A DNA stretch of 64,000 bases from Acidimangrovimonas sediminis (GCF_002871005.1 NZ_PHSN01000014.1:62001-126000); one strand, 5' to 3'. Shown: positions 48,686-59,074, counted from the first letter of the stretch. Program-made: numbers and translations. Notes: generated by a model not told the origin, from the letters alone.

Positions 48686-49441
48686 ATGACTGACAAGGCG
48701 TTCGTAAAGGGACTGAACCTCATCACTGCGCTGGCGCAAAGCGACCAGCCGCGCGGCATCACCAGCCTTGCCGAGGAACTGGGGATGACCAAGAGCAATG
48801 TCCACCGCCTGCTGAACACCCTGCACAGCTACGGCTTCGTCACCCAGGTCGAGGCAAAGGGCTCCTACAAGCTGACCACCAAGCTGTGGGAGCTGGGTTC
48901 GAACGTGGTGACACGGTTCGACTTCGTCCAGATCGCCCGGGAACACATGCCCGACCTTGCCGAGAAGGTGGGCGAGACGGTGCACCTGTCCACGCTGGAC
49001 GGCTACGAGGTGATCTATCTCGACAAGATCGAAAGCCGGCACGCCGTGCGCTCGTACACCCGGATCGGTTCGCGGGCGCCGGCGTGGTGCGTGGCCACCG
49101 GCAAGGCGATGCTGGCCTGGCAGCCGGCCGCCGCCATCGCCGGGCTGGAACCCCACCTGACCGCCTTCACCCCCGCCTCGCTGACAACGCTGGCCGAGGT
49201 CGAGGCCGAATTCGCGACGATCCGCGAACAGGGATACGCTGTCAACAAGGGCGAATGGCGCGCCGATGTCTCGGGCCTGGCGGCGCCGATCCGCGGCGCC
49301 ACCGGCGATGTCATCGCGGCGATCGGCATCTCCGGGCCGATGGTGCGGATGAAACCGCGCCAGATGAAGGATTTCGCCCCCGAGGTGGTGAATGTCGCGC
49401 GCACGATCTCGCTCGCGCTGGGGCATCGCGACTTCGGCTGA
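48686..49441 (+). CDS. IclR-family transcription regulator (second)
   Basis: A 251-residue IclR protein with winged helix (MTKSNVHRLLNTLHSYGFV) and effector domain (HLSTLDGYEVIYLDKIESRH, CVATGKAMLAWQ, IAAIGISGPMVRM). It is a paralog of the regulator at 58275, including the SNVHR recognition segment, which suggests both read the same operator. The frame begins at 48620 but MTDKAFVKGLNL at 48686 aligns with the paralog start. It lies downstream of the crotonase gene, whose promoter holds an S-type site, so feedback on its own unit is likely. Confidence 0.9.
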   Translation: MTDKAFVKGLNLITALAQSDQPRGITSLAEELGMTKSNVHRLLNTLHSYGFVTQVEAKGSYKLTTKLWELGSNVVTRFDFVQIAREHMPDLAEKVGETVHLSTLDGYEVIYLDKIESRHAVRSYTRIGSRAPAWCVATGKAMLAWQPAAAIAGLEPHLTAFTPASLTTLAEVEAEFATIREQGYAVNKGEWRADVSGLAAPIRGATGDVIAAIGISGPMVRMKPRQMKDFAPEVVNVARTISLALGHRDFG

Positions 49442-49564
49442 TACCTTTCCGCCCCGGATCGGATGCCGGGACGGGGTGGGACGATAACGGAACCGGATGC
49501 GGCCGCATCGTGGTGGCCGATCGGGCAGCCGATCAAGCGGCTGAGTACCGAGAACGCGCGCCGA

Positions 49565-50998
49565 TCAGAGCGCCGCGCGCGTCACCAGCTTAACCGACAG
49601 GTAGCTCTCGATCGCCTCGGCGCCGCCCTCGCTGCCATAGCCGGAATCCTTGACCCCGCCAAAGGGCAGTTCCGGCAGGGCGATGCCGTGGTGGTTGATC
49701 GACACCATCCCCGCCTCCAGTTCCGACGACATCCGGTCGGCTGAAACCTGGCTGCCGGTGTACCCATAGGCCGCGAGGCCGTAGGGCAGCCGGTTCGCCT
49801 CGGCGAGCAGGGCGTCGGCACCGTCGATGCGGTTGACGATGGCGACCGGACCGAAGGGTTCCTCGTTCATGATGCGGGCGTCTCGCGGAACGTCGGCCAG
49901 CACGGTCGGGGCGTAGAAATAGCCCTTGTTGCCGTGCCGCTGCCCACCGGTCACCAGCCGCGCACCGCGCGCCACCGCATCCTCGACCAGCGCCGAGACC
50001 GCAGGCAGGCGCCGGGCATGGGCCAGCGGCCCCATCGTCACGCCCTCCTCCAGCCCGTGGCCCAGGGTCTGCCGCTCCGCCGCCTGGGCAAAGCCCGCGA
50101 CCACGGCGTCGAACACCGGCCCCTCGGCCAGGATCCGGGTGGGTGCGATGCAGACCTGCCCGGCGTTGCGAAACTTGGTGCCGCCCAGCACCTTCACGGC
50201 AAGGTCGACATCGGCATCGCGGAAGACCAGCGCCGGCGCATGGCCGCCCAGCTCCATCGTGATCCGCTTCATGTGCAGCCCGGCAAGCGCAGCCAGTTGC
50301 TTGCCGATCTGGGTGGACCCGGTGAACGAGACCTTGCGGATCACCGGATGCGGGATCAGGTAGTCCGAGATTTCCTTGGGGTCGCCGTAGACCAGCGACA
50401 GCACGTCCGCCGGCACCCCTCCATCAAGGAAACACCGCACCAGCGCGGCACAGCTTGCCGGCGTATCCTCGGGCCCCTTCAGCACCACCGAGCAGCCAGT
50501 GGCCAGTGCGGCCGAAAGCTTCCGCACCGCCTGGTTGATCGGAAAGTTCCACGGCGTGAAGCAGGCCACCGGCCCCACCGGCTCTCGCAGCGAAAGCTGG
50601 GTGACATTGGGCGCGCGGGCCGGAATCACCCGGCCGTAGGCGCGTTGAGCCTCGCCCGCGAACCACTCGATGATGTCGGCACCGGCGCGGGTCTCTCCCG
50701 TGGCCTCGGCGAGCGGCTTGCCCTGTTCGAGGGTCATGACGCGGGCGATCTCGGGCGCGCGCTCGCGCAGCAGGTCCGCCGCGCGCCGCAGGGTCCGCGC
50801 CCGCTCGAAGGCCGAAGTCGCGCGCCAGAGGGCAAAACCGCGTTCCGCCGCGGCAAGCGCGTCATCGAGGTCAGCTTGGCGCGCGACCGGATGGGTGCCG
50901 ATCTCCTCTTCCGTCGCGGGGTCGACGACGGGGTGGGTCTCGCCCGCGGCGGCAGGGCGCCAGGCGCCGGCGATGTGAAGCAGGACTTGCGGGTACAT
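49565..50998 (-). CDS. NAD(P)-dependent aldehyde dehydrogenase
   Basis: A 477-residue aldehyde dehydrogenase: TPWNFPINQAVRKLSAALAT, FTGSTQIG, MELGGHAPALVF (general-base Glu), GQVCIAPTRIL (catalytic Cys), PFGPVAIV and LPFGGVKDSGYG. Closest in type to succinate-semialdehyde/glycolaldehyde dehydrogenases. Last gene of the leftward oligopeptide-type ABC operon, 29 bases after OppF. It may oxidise the aldehyde released by the class II aldolase of the same regulon. Confidence 0.9.
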   Translation of the reverse strand: MYPQVLLHIAGAWRPAAAGETHPVVDPATEEEIGTHPVARQADLDDALAAAERGFALWRATSAFERARTLRRAADLLRERAPEIARVMTLEQGKPLAEATGETRAGADIIEWFAGEAQRAYGRVIPARAPNVTQLSLREPVGPVACFTPWNFPINQAVRKLSAALATGCSVVLKGPEDTPASCAALVRCFLDGGVPADVLSLVYGDPKEISDYLIPHPVIRKVSFTGSTQIGKQLAALAGLHMKRITMELGGHAPALVFRDADVDLAVKVLGGTKFRNAGQVCIAPTRILAEGPVFDAVVAGFAQAAERQTLGHGLEEGVTMGPLAHARRLPAVSALVEDAVARGARLVTGGQRHGNKGYFYAPTVLADVPRDARIMNEEPFGPVAIVNRIDGADALLAEANRLPYGLAAYGYTGSQVSADRMSSELEAGMVSINHHGIALPELPFGGVKDSGYGSEGGAEAIESYLSVKLVTRAAL

Positions 50999-51027
50999 GG
51001 GAATTCCTCGGATATCAGATGTCGGGA

Positions 51028-52020
51028 TCAGAGCGGCTGGCCGGCCACATCGGGCCGCCAGCAGGCGCGCAGGTGGCCGGGGGCGACCTCTTCCAGCGGC
51101 GGCGCGGCCTGGGCGCAGCGCGCTTCGGCATGGGGGCAGCGGGTGCGGAAGACACAGCCCGACGGCGGGTTCATCGGGCTCGGTATCTCGCCGGACAGTG
51201 TGATCCGCTTGCGATCCGCCCCCGGGTCGGCGGAAGGGATCGAGTCGAGCAGCGCACGGGTATAGGGATGGCGCGGCGCGGCGTAGAGATCGGCGCTGTC
51301 GGCGATTTCCATCACCCGCCCGAGATAGAGCACGATCACCCGGTCGCAGATGTATTCCACGACGCCCAGATCATGGGTGATGAACAGCATCGTCAGCCCG
51401 AGGCGCAGTTGCAGGTCGCGCAAGAGGTTGATGATCTGCGCCTGCACAGAGACGTCGAGGGCCGAGACCGGCTCATCCGCCACGAGGAATTCGGGCGCCA
51501 TGGTCAGCGCCCGGGCGATACCGATCCGCTGGCGCTGGCCGCCCGAGAATTCATGCGCGTAGCGGTCGATGGTGTCGGGCGACAGCTCCACCTGACTGAG
51601 CGCCGTGCGCGCCCGTTCCAGCCGCTCGGCCCGGGTGCCGATCTTCTGCAGGTCCAGCCCCTCGGTCAGGATCTGGCCGACGGTCATGCGTGGCGACAGG
51701 CTGGAGAACGGGTTCTGGAAGATGTATTGCAGCCGCCGCCGTTCCTGCCGCATTGCCCGGCCCTTCAGCGTCATCAGGTCGGTGCCGTCGAAGGTGATAC
51801 GGCCCGCGGTCGGCTCGATCAGCCGCAGGATGCTGCGCCCGATCGTGGTCTTGCCGGAGCCGCTTTCGCCCACGAGCCCCAGCACCTCGCCGCGGCCGAT
51901 GGAAAACGAGATATCGTCGAGCGCCCGCACCGGGGTGCCGCCCGGCACCGGGAAATGCTTGCTCAGCCCCTGGACATCCAGCAACGGGCGAGCATCGGAA
52001 AGGGGGGAATGCTGGTTCAC
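51028..52020 (-). CDS. Oligopeptide-type ABC transporter ATP-binding protein (OppF/DppF)
   Basis: A 330-residue ATPase with [11 protein letters not shown] (Walker A), [16 protein letters not shown] (signature), [12 protein letters not shown] (Walker B), and the C-terminal [14 protein letters not shown] typical of Opp/Dpp ATPases. The likely start is GTG at 52020, which overlaps the previous stop (GTGA) and has GGAG six bases upstream. ATG at 52032 and TTG at 52041 are alternatives. Works as the heterodimer partner of the ATPase at 52017. Confidence 0.93.
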   Translation of the reverse strand: MNQHSPLSDARPLLDVQGLSKHFPVPGGTPVRALDDISFSIGRGEVLGLVGESGSGKTTIGRSILRLIEPTAGRITFDGTDLMTLKGRAMRQERRRLQYIFQNPFSSLSPRMTVGQILTEGLDLQKIGTRAERLERARTALSQVELSPDTIDRYAHEFSGGQRQRIGIARALTMAPEFLVADEPVSALDVSVQAQIINLLRDLQLRLGLTMLFITHDLGVVEYICDRVIVLYLGRVMEIADSADLYAAPRHPYTRALLDSIPSADPGADRKRITLSGEIPSPMNPPSGCVFRTRCPHAEARCAQAAPPLEEVAPGHLRACWRPDVAGQPL

Positions 52021-53084
52021 ATCTCGCTCCATCTGATGCAACGGCTGAGGTGGCCGTCGCCGGTGTCCTCCATCGCGGGAACGGCGGCGCGGCAGGCATC
52101 GACCGCCAGCGCGCAGCGCGGCGCGAAGGGGCAGCCCGGGGGCCGGTCGGTGATGCTGGGAACCGATCCCTGGATCGTCGGCAGCGCCTGCCCCGCGCGG
52201 CGCAATGCCAGCGCGTCGCCCGGCTGCGGCACACAGGTCATCAGGCCCCGGGTGTAGGGGTGGCGGGGATGGCGGAAGACGTCGGCCACCCTGCCCTGTT
52301 CGACCACGTGACCCGCGTACATCACCGCCACGCGGTGCGCGATCTCGGCCACCACGCCGAAATTGTGCGTGACGAACAGCATCGCCATGCCGTGGGTCTT
52401 CTGCAGATCCTGCAAGAGCCGCAGGATCTGGGCCTGCGTGGTGACATCGAGCGCGGTCGTCGGCTCATCCGCGATCAACAGCACCGGGTCGCAGGCCAGC
52501 GCCATCGCGATCGTCGCGCGCTGGCTCATCCCGCCCGAAAGCTCGTGCGGGTACTGGCGTGCCCGGCGCGCGGGATCGGGGATGCCCATCGCCGCGAGCA
52601 GCTCCACCACCCTTTCGAAGGCCGCGCGGCGCGACAGGCCAAGGTGCAGGATCAGCGGCTCGGCGATCTGGTCGCCGATCCGGTGCACCGGGTTGAGGCA
52701 CGACATCGGTTCCTGGAACACCGTGCCGATATGGTTGCCGCGCAGCCGCCGCATCTCTTCCCCGCCGGCCGACACGAGGTCGCGCACGCGCCCCTCGCGG
52801 TCGCGGAAACTGACCTCTCCGCCGCCGATCCGGCTGATCGCGCCCGGCAGCAGGCGCAGCACCGAGAGGCTGGTGATCGACTTGCCCGAACCGGACTCTC
52901 CCACCAGCGCCAGGGTCTCTCCCGGCGCGATCTCCAGGTCGACGTTCTCGATCGCGGGCATCTCGCGCCGGCCGATCCGGAACACCGTGGTCAACCCGCG
53001 GACGCGGAGGGTGGGCTCCGCCGAGGGACCCGATGCAGTCTGCGGCGCCGGCCGCGCCTCTGTCATGTCGGTCATGTGCAGCAT
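52017..53084 (-). CDS. Oligopeptide-type ABC transporter ATP-binding protein (OppD/DppD)
   Basis: A 355-residue ATPase with [47 protein letters not shown], and the C-terminal [17 protein letters not shown] at 53084 has AGGAG four bases upstream; ATG at 53096 overlaps the permease stop (ATGA) and is also possible. Powers import of peptides or other small solutes by the neighbouring permeases. Confidence 0.92.
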   Translation of the reverse strand: MLHMTDMTEARPAPQTASGPSAEPTLRVRGLTTVFRIGRREMPAIENVDLEIAPGETLALVGESGSGKSITSLSVLRLLPGAISRIGGGEVSFRDREGRVRDLVSAGGEEMRRLRGNHIGTVFQEPMSCLNPVHRIGDQIAEPLILHLGLSRRAAFERVVELLAAMGIPDPARRARQYPHELSGGMSQRATIAMALACDPVLLIADEPTTALDVTTQAQILRLLQDLQKTHGMAMLFVTHNFGVVAEIAHRVAVMYAGHVVEQGRVADVFRHPRHPYTRGLMTCVPQPGDALALRRAGQALPTIQGSVPSITDRPPGCPFAPRCALAVDACRAAVPAMEDTGDGHLSRCIRWSEM

Positions 53085-53092
53085 GTTGCTCC

Positions 53093-53998
53093 TCATTCCA
53101 GGTCGGCCCGGGGGTCGAAGGCATCGCGCAGCCCGTCGCCGATCAGGTTGATGCAGACCACGGTGAGCACGATCGCCCCACCCGCGAACATCCATTGCCA
53201 GGGGTAGGATTGCAGCACGACGGTGCTGCGCGCGGCGTTGAGCATGTTGCCCCAGCTGGCCGCCGGTGGCGGCACGCCGAGGCCGAGGAACGACAGGCCC
53301 GCCTCGAGCAGAATGGCGTTCGCCACCTGGAGCGTGGCGTAGACCACGAGGATGTCGATCGTGTTGGGAAGCCCGTGGCGCATCACCAGGTGCCAGGGTC
53401 CCGCCCCCGCCCCGCGCGCGAAGATGATGAAATCACGTTCGCGCAGTTCCAGCAGGCGCGACCGGACCATGCGCGACAGAAGCGGCCAGGACAGCAGCGA
53501 GATCACCGCGATCGTCGGCACGATCCCCGGCCCGGTGATCGAGGCTAGCACCAGCAGCAGGATCACCGGCGGCAGGGTCATGGCCAGATCGACGACCCGC
53601 ATGATCGCCGCATCGGCAAAGCGCCCCCCGAACGGGGCGAGTGCGCCGATGAAGAACCCAAGTGCGGTGGACAGCAGCGTCGAGACCCCTGCGACCAGCA
53701 GCGATACCCGCCCGCCGGCCAGCAGCCGGGCCAGCACGTCGCGCCCGATGCCGTCGGTGCCCAGCGGATGCCCCGCCCCCGGCGGCTTGTTGATCGCCAG
53801 CAGGTCGATCCCGTTCGGATCCTTCCAGACGAAAGGCATCAGAACCACCGCGGCAAGGGTCAGGCCGAAGACCGCGAGGCCGGTCATGGCATAGCGGTTC
53901 GCACCGAACCGGCCGAGGGCCCTGACGATCGGACCACGACGCGCGACCTTGCGGCGCGGCGCCGGGGCGATCGCGGTTTCGACGTTCAGATCGGTCAT
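53093..53998 (-). CDS. Oligopeptide-type ABC transporter permease (DppC family)
   Basis: A 301-residue membrane protein with a cytoplasmic N-terminal tail, about six hydrophobic segments, [20 protein letters not shown] (typical of DppC/OppC) and the coupling loop [23 protein letters not shown] at 53998 shares one base with the previous stop (TGATG), and GTG at 54001 is not needed. Confidence 0.93.
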   Translation of the reverse strand: MTDLNVETAIAPAPRRKVARRGPIVRALGRFGANRYAMTGLAVFGLTLAAVVLMPFVWKDPNGIDLLAINKPPGAGHPLGTDGIGRDVLARLLAGGRVSLLVAGVSTLLSTALGFFIGALAPFGGRFADAAIMRVVDLAMTLPPVILLLVLASITGPGIVPTIAVISLLSWPLLSRMVRSRLLELRERDFIIFARGAGAGPWHLVMRHGLPNTIDILVVYATLQVANAILLEAGLSFLGLGVPPPAASWGNMLNAARSTVVLQSYPWQWMFAGGAIVLTVVCINLIGDGLRDAFDPRADLE

Positions 53999-54957
53999 CA
54001 CGACACCTTCACGCGCGGGTCGATCACCGCGTAGACAAGGTCGGTCGCGATGTTCATCACGATGACCCAGGCGCCGATGACCAGGGTGGACCCCATGATC
54101 ACCGGATAGTCGCGCAGCTCGACGGCATTGACGAGGAGAAGGCCCATCCCGGGCCAGTTGAAGACGCTCTCGATGAAAATCGCGCCGCCGACCGCGAGGC
54201 CGAGGGTCGAGCCGATCAGCGTCACCACCGGCAACAGCGCGTTGCGCACGGCGTGGTGGCTGACGATGCGGTTCTCGCGCACGCCCTTTGCCCGGGCGGT
54301 ACGGATGTAATCCTGCGTCAGCACCTCGAGCATCGAGGAACGCATGTAGCGCGTCACCAGCGCCGACTGGTAGAAGGCGAGGATCAGCGCGGGCAGGATC
54401 AGGTGCGACAGCAGGTCATGCAGGCTGAACGGCATCGCCGGCGTCAGCATCCCGCCCGAGGGCGCCCAGTGCAGCACCACTGAGAAGAGGTAGAGGCCGA
54501 TCAACGCCGTCAGGAACGCGGGGCTCGAGACGCCCACCGCCGCGACGGCAAGCAGGGTGCCGTCGCGCACCGATCCGCGCTTCACCGCCGAGACGACGCC
54601 CGCGATCAAGCCGAAGATTATGGCGATCCCGAAGCCCGAGAGCATCAGCAGAAGCGTCGGCCCGATGCGGCTTCCGATCAGCGCCAGCACCGGCTCGCCG
54701 GTGCGTTGCAGCGAGCGGCCGAAATCGCCGTGCAGCACGTCGCGGAGCCAGATCAGGTATTGAACCGGCAGCGGCTTGTCTAGGCCGAGCTCGGCCCTGA
54801 GGCGCGCCATGTCGGCGGCCGACATCTTGACCATCGGGTCGATATAGGCGTCGACCGGATCCCCCGGCGCAAGGCGCAGCAAGATGAACACCAGCATGCT
54901 CAGCGCGATCAGCATCGCCGCACCGGCCGCCAGCCGCTTGAGGGTATAGCGCAGCAT
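53998..54957 (-). CDS. Oligopeptide-type ABC transporter permease (DppB family)
   Basis: A 319-residue membrane protein with the DppB start [31 protein letters not shown], the coupling loop [20 protein letters not shown] and [11 protein letters not shown]-like ending [20 protein letters not shown]. Forms the channel with the DppC-family protein. Confidence 0.94.
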   Translation of the reverse strand: MLRYTLKRLAAGAAMLIALSMLVFILLRLAPGDPVDAYIDPMVKMSAADMARLRAELGLDKPLPVQYLIWLRDVLHGDFGRSLQRTGEPVLALIGSRIGPTLLLMLSGFGIAIIFGLIAGVVSAVKRGSVRDGTLLAVAAVGVSSPAFLTALIGLYLFSVVLHWAPSGGMLTPAMPFSLHDLLSHLILPALILAFYQSALVTRYMRSSMLEVLTQDYIRTARAKGVRENRIVSHHAVRNALLPVVTLIGSTLGLAVGGAIFIESVFNWPGMGLLLVNAVELRDYPVIMGSTLVIGAWVIVMNIATDLVYAVIDPRVKVS

Positions 54958-54979
54958 GGCCCCTCCTCCCGTGGCTTGC

Positions 54980-55001
54980 GTGCCCCGCCTCGGCGGGGCA
55001 C
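54980..55001 (-). terminator. Intercistronic hairpin after the binding-protein gene
   Basis: GTGCCCCGC-CTCG-GCGGGGCAC, a perfect nine-base stem with a four-base loop, in the gap between the binding protein and the permease. No U-run. Such hairpins often protect the binding-protein message and lower permease expression. Confidence 0.5.
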
Positions 55002-55010
55002 CCGTTCAGA

Positions 55011-56606
55011 TCAGTTCGCGATGTCCCACTTCTCGGGGTGCGAGGCGTAGGGGCCGCCCCCCGGTGCGGGCATCCAGACGAAATCCTTCAGCTTTGCCGA
55101 GGCGACGCCGAACCGGTCGGTGACCCAGAGCGTGGCCCAGGGCAGATCGGTGTTCATCGCCTTGCAGACGTTCTGGAAATCGCTGTCGTACTTGGATCCG
55201 TCGGCATCGGACAAAGCGGTGTCGAAGGCCTTGCTGACGCCCGGCAGGTTCACCCTGGTGTAGTTCGATCCGTTCGGCGGGATCTGGCTGGCGTTGAGGC
55301 CGATGTTCAGGTTGCTCGGGTCCGGCCCGTTGGTCAGCCCGGCATAGACCAGACCGAACGAATCGTAATCCGGCGTCGTGGCGTAGATCGTCGCGTTGTA
55401 GGTGCTCATGTCCACGTCGCGCGGCACGATATTGATGCCGACCTGCGACAGCATCGCCTGCATCGCCCCCAGAACGTTGTCCGACAGCTGGGTGTTGTAA
55501 TAGGTCAGCACCTTGATCGGCTTCGACCCGTTGATCTTGTCCCAGCCGGCCTCCTTCAGCAGCTGGCGCGCCTTCTCGGGGTCATAGGCATAATCGTTCA
55601 GGCCCTTGGGCACGTAGCGGTCGACCACGTAGCCGCAGTTCGCGACCTTCGCCATGCCGCCATAGAGGCTGTCGACGATGGCCTTGCGGTTGATCGCGTA
55701 CATCACCGCCTGCCGGACCTTCTGGTTGTCCCAGATCTTGGCACCGAAGTTGAAGCCGAGGTAGTTCACCACGAAGGAGTTGCCCTTGATGACGTGGAAG
55801 CCCTTGTCGCCCTTGAAGGCGCTCAGGTCGTCGGCATTGACGTAGCTGATCTGGATCTCGCCCGACTTCAGTGCCGAGACCGCCCCCGCCGTGGTCTTGA
55901 AGTAGCGGTTGACCACGCGGGCGATCTTCGGCTCGCCCCGCCAGTATTCCTTGAACCGGGAATATTCGACATATTGGTCGGTGACGTACTTGTCGAAGAC
56001 GAACGGCCCCGTCGCGATCGGATGATCGGTCCAGTAGGGGTTGCGCGGCAGGGTGCTCGGGTCGATCTTCTCCAGCTTGTGCTTGGGCAGCATCATCAGC
56101 TTGGTCAGCGTGTCCAGCAGCGACAGGTTCACCTTGCTCAGTTTCAGCACCACGGTGTGGGCATCGGGCGTCTCGACATCGGTGATCGCCGAGAGCCGGT
56201 CGACATAGACCGATCCAGACGTCTTGTCTTGCGCAAGCTTCAGCGTGAAGGCCACATCGGCCGAGGTGAAGGGCGTGCCGTCCTGCCACTTCACGTCGGG
56301 CTGCAGGGTGATCGTGTAGGTCTTCTTGTCGTCGCTGACGGTGTAGCTTTTCGCAAGCTGGCCGACGATCTGCGACAGCTTGCCATCATAGACGAAGAGC
56401 GGCTGGTAGTTCAGCGTCAGCGCCATGTAGCCGGTTGTGGCCATCAGCGGGTTGAAGTTGCCCGGAAAGCCGCCGGGGCCCACGTCGAAGCCGCCTGTCA
56501 GCGTCTTGTCCCCGGCCGCCGCCCAGCCCGCCACCGGCGCAAGCCCGGTCAGGGCCAGAGCCGCGGACGTGACCGCCGCCAAAGTCCGATTACCGATTAG
56601 TCCCAT
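55011..56606 (-). CDS. Oligopeptide-type ABC transporter substrate-binding protein (family 5)
   Basis: A 531-residue periplasmic binding protein with a signal peptide beginning MGLIGNRTLAAVTSAALAL and ending near GWAAA. The family 5 fold is seen in FNPLMATTGYMALTLNYQPL, QDGTPFTSADVAFTLKLAQD, PIATGPFVFDKYV and VRQAVMYAINRKAIVDSLYG. ATG at 56606 has AAAGGGAGGAAAAC before it; the longer frame to 56732 crosses the promoter. Family 5 proteins bind peptides, nickel, opines or sugars, so the ligand is open. First gene of the unit ending in the aldehyde dehydrogenase. Confidence 0.93.
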   Translation of the reverse strand: MGLIGNRTLAAVTSAALALTGLAPVAGWAAAGDKTLTGGFDVGPGGFPGNFNPLMATTGYMALTLNYQPLFVYDGKLSQIVGQLAKSYTVSDDKKTYTITLQPDVKWQDGTPFTSADVAFTLKLAQDKTSGSVYVDRLSAITDVETPDAHTVVLKLSKVNLSLLDTLTKLMMLPKHKLEKIDPSTLPRNPYWTDHPIATGPFVFDKYVTDQYVEYSRFKEYWRGEPKIARVVNRYFKTTAGAVSALKSGEIQISYVNADDLSAFKGDKGFHVIKGNSFVVNYLGFNFGAKIWDNQKVRQAVMYAINRKAIVDSLYGGMAKVANCGYVVDRYVPKGLNDYAYDPEKARQLLKEAGWDKINGSKPIKVLTYYNTQLSDNVLGAMQAMLSQVGINIVPRDVDMSTYNATIYATTPDYDSFGLVYAGLTNGPDPSNLNIGLNASQIPPNGSNYTRVNLPGVSKAFDTALSDADGSKYDSDFQNVCKAMNTDLPWATLWVTDRFGVASAKLKDFVWMPAPGGGPYASHPEKWDIAN

Positions 56607-56676
56607 GTTTTCCTCCCTTTTCGCGCGGCCTCCCCGACCGCAAGCGCGCTGCCATCCTTGCTCCCTTGGCGTTGCG

Positions 56677-56739
56677 TGTTTCGTATTATGAAACATTGTA
56701 TTGTATTCTAGAATATACAGCAATCGAGTCACCCGTCAA
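56677..56739 (-). promoter_or_regulatory. Promoter and operators of the oligopeptide-type operon (site S3)
   Basis: Read leftward, TTGACG (56739-56734), 16 bases, TATATT (56717-56712). Operator-like elements are TATTCTAGAATA (56704-56715, perfect palindrome) and TGTTTC-N7-GAAACA (56677-56695). The second resembles the TTCYA-N5-NRGAAC part of the other S sites, but the spacing to the first element is longer. Confidence 0.55.
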
Positions 56740-56802
56740 TGCCGCTCTCGCCAAGGTGCGGGGCGCAGGCAGAGGGGCGCGGAAGAACCGGACCCGAAGG
56801 GA

Positions 56803-58206
56803 TTAATCGAAGATGCGCCCGCGGTTCAGGATCGCGCGCGGATCGAACGCGGCCTTGAGGCGGCGCATCGCCGCGATCTCGGCGGTGCTGCGGCTGAGGG
56901 CCAGCCACGGCTTCTTGTCCACCCCGATGCCATGCTCGGCCGAGATCGACCCGCCATGCGCGGCCACCTGGCGATAGATCGCCTCCGCCGCGGCCGCGCG
57001 ATCCGCGGTGCGGATGACATAATGCAGGTTGCCGTCACCGATATGCCCGAAGACGAAGAACAGGGTCGCGGGGTCGATCGGCAGAAGTGCCGCACGCGCC
57101 GCGGTCAGGAATGCCGCCATGCGCCCCCGCGGCACGCTCACGTCGCATCCGAGGATGCCGTCATGGGCGCGAACGAATTCCGGGCAGGCCTCGCGCAACG
57201 CCCAGAGCGCAAGGAATTCGCGCCGCGACTGCGAGACCACCGCGTCGAGGGCAAGCCCCTCTTCCAGCGCCTCCATCAGCACTTCGGCAAGGCGCGCCTC
57301 GCCCGCGGCATCGGGGGCCTGCACCTCGCACAGCACGTAGACAGGTGCCCGCGTCGACAGCGGCCGCGGCGTGCCCATATGCGCCAGCGCCCCCTCGAAC
57401 GCGCCGTCGAGCAACAGCTCGAACGCCGAGAGCGTACTGGGCAACAGCCGTCGCAGCCGATCGTGCAACGCCACCGCCGCCTCGACCGAGGGAACGGCGA
57501 CAAGGGCGTTCGCCTCGGCCTCGGGTCGGGGATGCAACCGAAGCAGAACCCGGCTGACCACGCCCAGCGTGCCCTCGGATCCGATGAAGAGCTGGCGCAG
57601 GTCGTAGCCGGAATTGTCCTTCTCCAGCCCTCGCATCGACGACAGCACCGTGCCGTCCGCCAGCACGGCCTCAAGCCCTGCCACCTGCGCGCGGAACATG
57701 CCATAGCGCAGCACCCGGATGCCGCCCGCGTTGGTCGCGACATTGCCGCCGATCGTGGCGCTGCCGCGCGCCCCGATGTCGACGCCGAACATCAGATCCG
57801 CCGCTTCGGCCGCCTCCTGCACTGCCTGCAGCGCGACGCCGGCCCCCGCCTCGAGAGTGCCCGCGGCCGCGTCGACCGCACCCAGCGCCGTCAGCCGCTC
57901 GGTCGATAGCACCGCTTCGCCGGTGGCGATCCGGTGCGCGCCGGAAAGACCGGTGCGCCCGCCATGGACGACCAGCGGCTGGCCATGCTCCTCGCAAAGT
58001 CGCAGCGCGATGGAAAGCTCCCCGGTCGTGCCCGGCCGCAGCAAGAAGCGCGGCGTGGCCGAGAACCGGCCCCGGCGGTCGAACTGATAGCGCGGGTCGA
58101 TGGCCGCGCCGGTCAGCAATGCCGCCGCGGGCAGCGCCTCGGCAAGACGGCGCAGAAGCGCCGGGTCGGCCGCACCGATATCGGGGGTGTCGAAATGCTC
58201 GTTCAA
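56803..58206 (-). CDS. FAD-linked D-2-hydroxyacid dehydrogenase (GlcD/D-lactate dehydrogenase type)
   Basis: A 467-residue VAO-family flavoprotein. The FAD-binding domain (about 35-215) has VVHGGRTGLSGAHR and MFGVDIGARGSATIGGNVAT. The C-terminal FAD-oxidase domain ends in HGIGVDKKPWLAL and FDPRAILNRGRIF, with FGHIGDGNLHYV in between. It oxidises glycolate, D-lactate or a related hydroxyacid and passes electrons to quinone or another acceptor. The start is TTG at 58206 with AGGAGGACAG upstream. It follows the IclR gene by 68 bases and probably ends the polyamine-type operon. Confidence 0.88.
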   Translation of the reverse strand: MNEHFDTPDIGAADPALLRRLAEALPAAALLTGAAIDPRYQFDRRGRFSATPRFLLRPGTTGELSIALRLCEEHGQPLVVHGGRTGLSGAHRIATGEAVLSTERLTALGAVDAAAGTLEAGAGVALQAVQEAAEAADLMFGVDIGARGSATIGGNVATNAGGIRVLRYGMFRAQVAGLEAVLADGTVLSSMRGLEKDNSGYDLRQLFIGSEGTLGVVSRVLLRLHPRPEAEANALVAVPSVEAAVALHDRLRRLLPSTLSAFELLLDGAFEGALAHMGTPRPLSTRAPVYVLCEVQAPDAAGEARLAEVLMEALEEGLALDAVVSQSRREFLALWALREACPEFVRAHDGILGCDVSVPRGRMAAFLTAARAALLPIDPATLFFVFGHIGDGNLHYVIRTADRAAAAEAIYRQVAAHGGSISAEHGIGVDKKPWLALSRSTAEIAAMRRLKAAFDPRAILNRGRIFD

Positions 58207-58274
58207 ACTGTCCTCCTCCGGGCCGCTGCCCGGCCAGATCCGCCCGTATGTCAGGCGGCATTTCAGGCGGCATT

Positions 58275-59030
58275 TCAGGCCGCGGGCAGATATCCCAAGG
58301 CCGCCGAAACCCGCCGTGCGGCACCGACCACATCGGCGGAAACCGCCTGGATCTGGCTCCGCCCGAGGCGCGTGTCAGGTCCCGACATGCCGATCGCGCC
58401 GACCAGCTCTCCCGTCCCCCCGAGGATCGCCGCGGCACAGGCGGCGATGCCCTCGCGCCATTCGCCATGCGGCACCACGGCGTAGCCGCAGCGCCGGACC
58501 TCCTCGATGTCGCGCTGCAGATCCTCGATCCGGGTGCGCGTCGCGGGGGTATAGCGCCGCAGTGTCGGCCCGAACTGAAGCATGTAACTGTCTGGCCTCT
58601 GAGCCAGCATCGCCTTGCCCGTGGCCACGGTATAGGCCGGCGCCCGCCCCCCCACGCTTGTATGGGCGCGGATGTGCTGCGAGCCCTCGATCTTGTCGAC
58701 ATAGACCACGTCGAGGCCGTCGAGCACCGAGAGGTGGATCGTCTCGCGCGTGGCCTCGGCCAGCGCCTGCATCGCCGGGCGGGCGACCTTGATCAGGTCG
58801 AGGCGCCGGATCACCTGGCTTCCCAGCTCCCACACCCGGGTGGTCAGCTCGTAGGCGCTGGTCTCGGGCACCTGCCGGACGTAGCCCAGCGCGCGCAGCG
58901 TCGTCACGATGCGGTGGACGTTGCTGCGGGTCAGCTGGGTCTCGGCCGCAAGATCGGTGATGCCGCGGGGGTTGGGGCTTGCGGCAAGGCATTCCATCAG
59001 CTGCAATCCCTTGACGAGCGCCTTTTCCAT
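58275..59030 (-). CDS. IclR-family transcription regulator (third)
   Basis: A 251-residue IclR protein, exactly the length of its paralog at 48686. Winged helix LTRSNVHRIVTTLRALGYV; effector domain HLSVLDGLDVVYVDKIEGSQ, TVATGKAMLAQR, VGAIGMSGPDTRL. ATG at 59030 is taken over the longer frame. It lies within the leftward unit ATPase - fused permease - binding protein - IclR - FAD dehydrogenase, whose promoter carries S-type sites. Confidence 0.9.
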   Translation of the reverse strand: MEKALVKGLQLMECLAASPNPRGITDLAAETQLTRSNVHRIVTTLRALGYVRQVPETSAYELTTRVWELGSQVIRRLDLIKVARPAMQALAEATRETIHLSVLDGLDVVYVDKIEGSQHIRAHTSVGGRAPAYTVATGKAMLAQRPDSYMLQFGPTLRRYTPATRTRIEDLQRDIEEVRRCGYAVVPHGEWREGIAACAAAILGGTGELVGAIGMSGPDTRLGRSQIQAVSADVVGAARRVSAALGYLPAA

Positions 59031-59074
59031 ATCCCCTCCATCGCCGCGGCCTTCGCAGCCTCTGCCAGCGGCCA

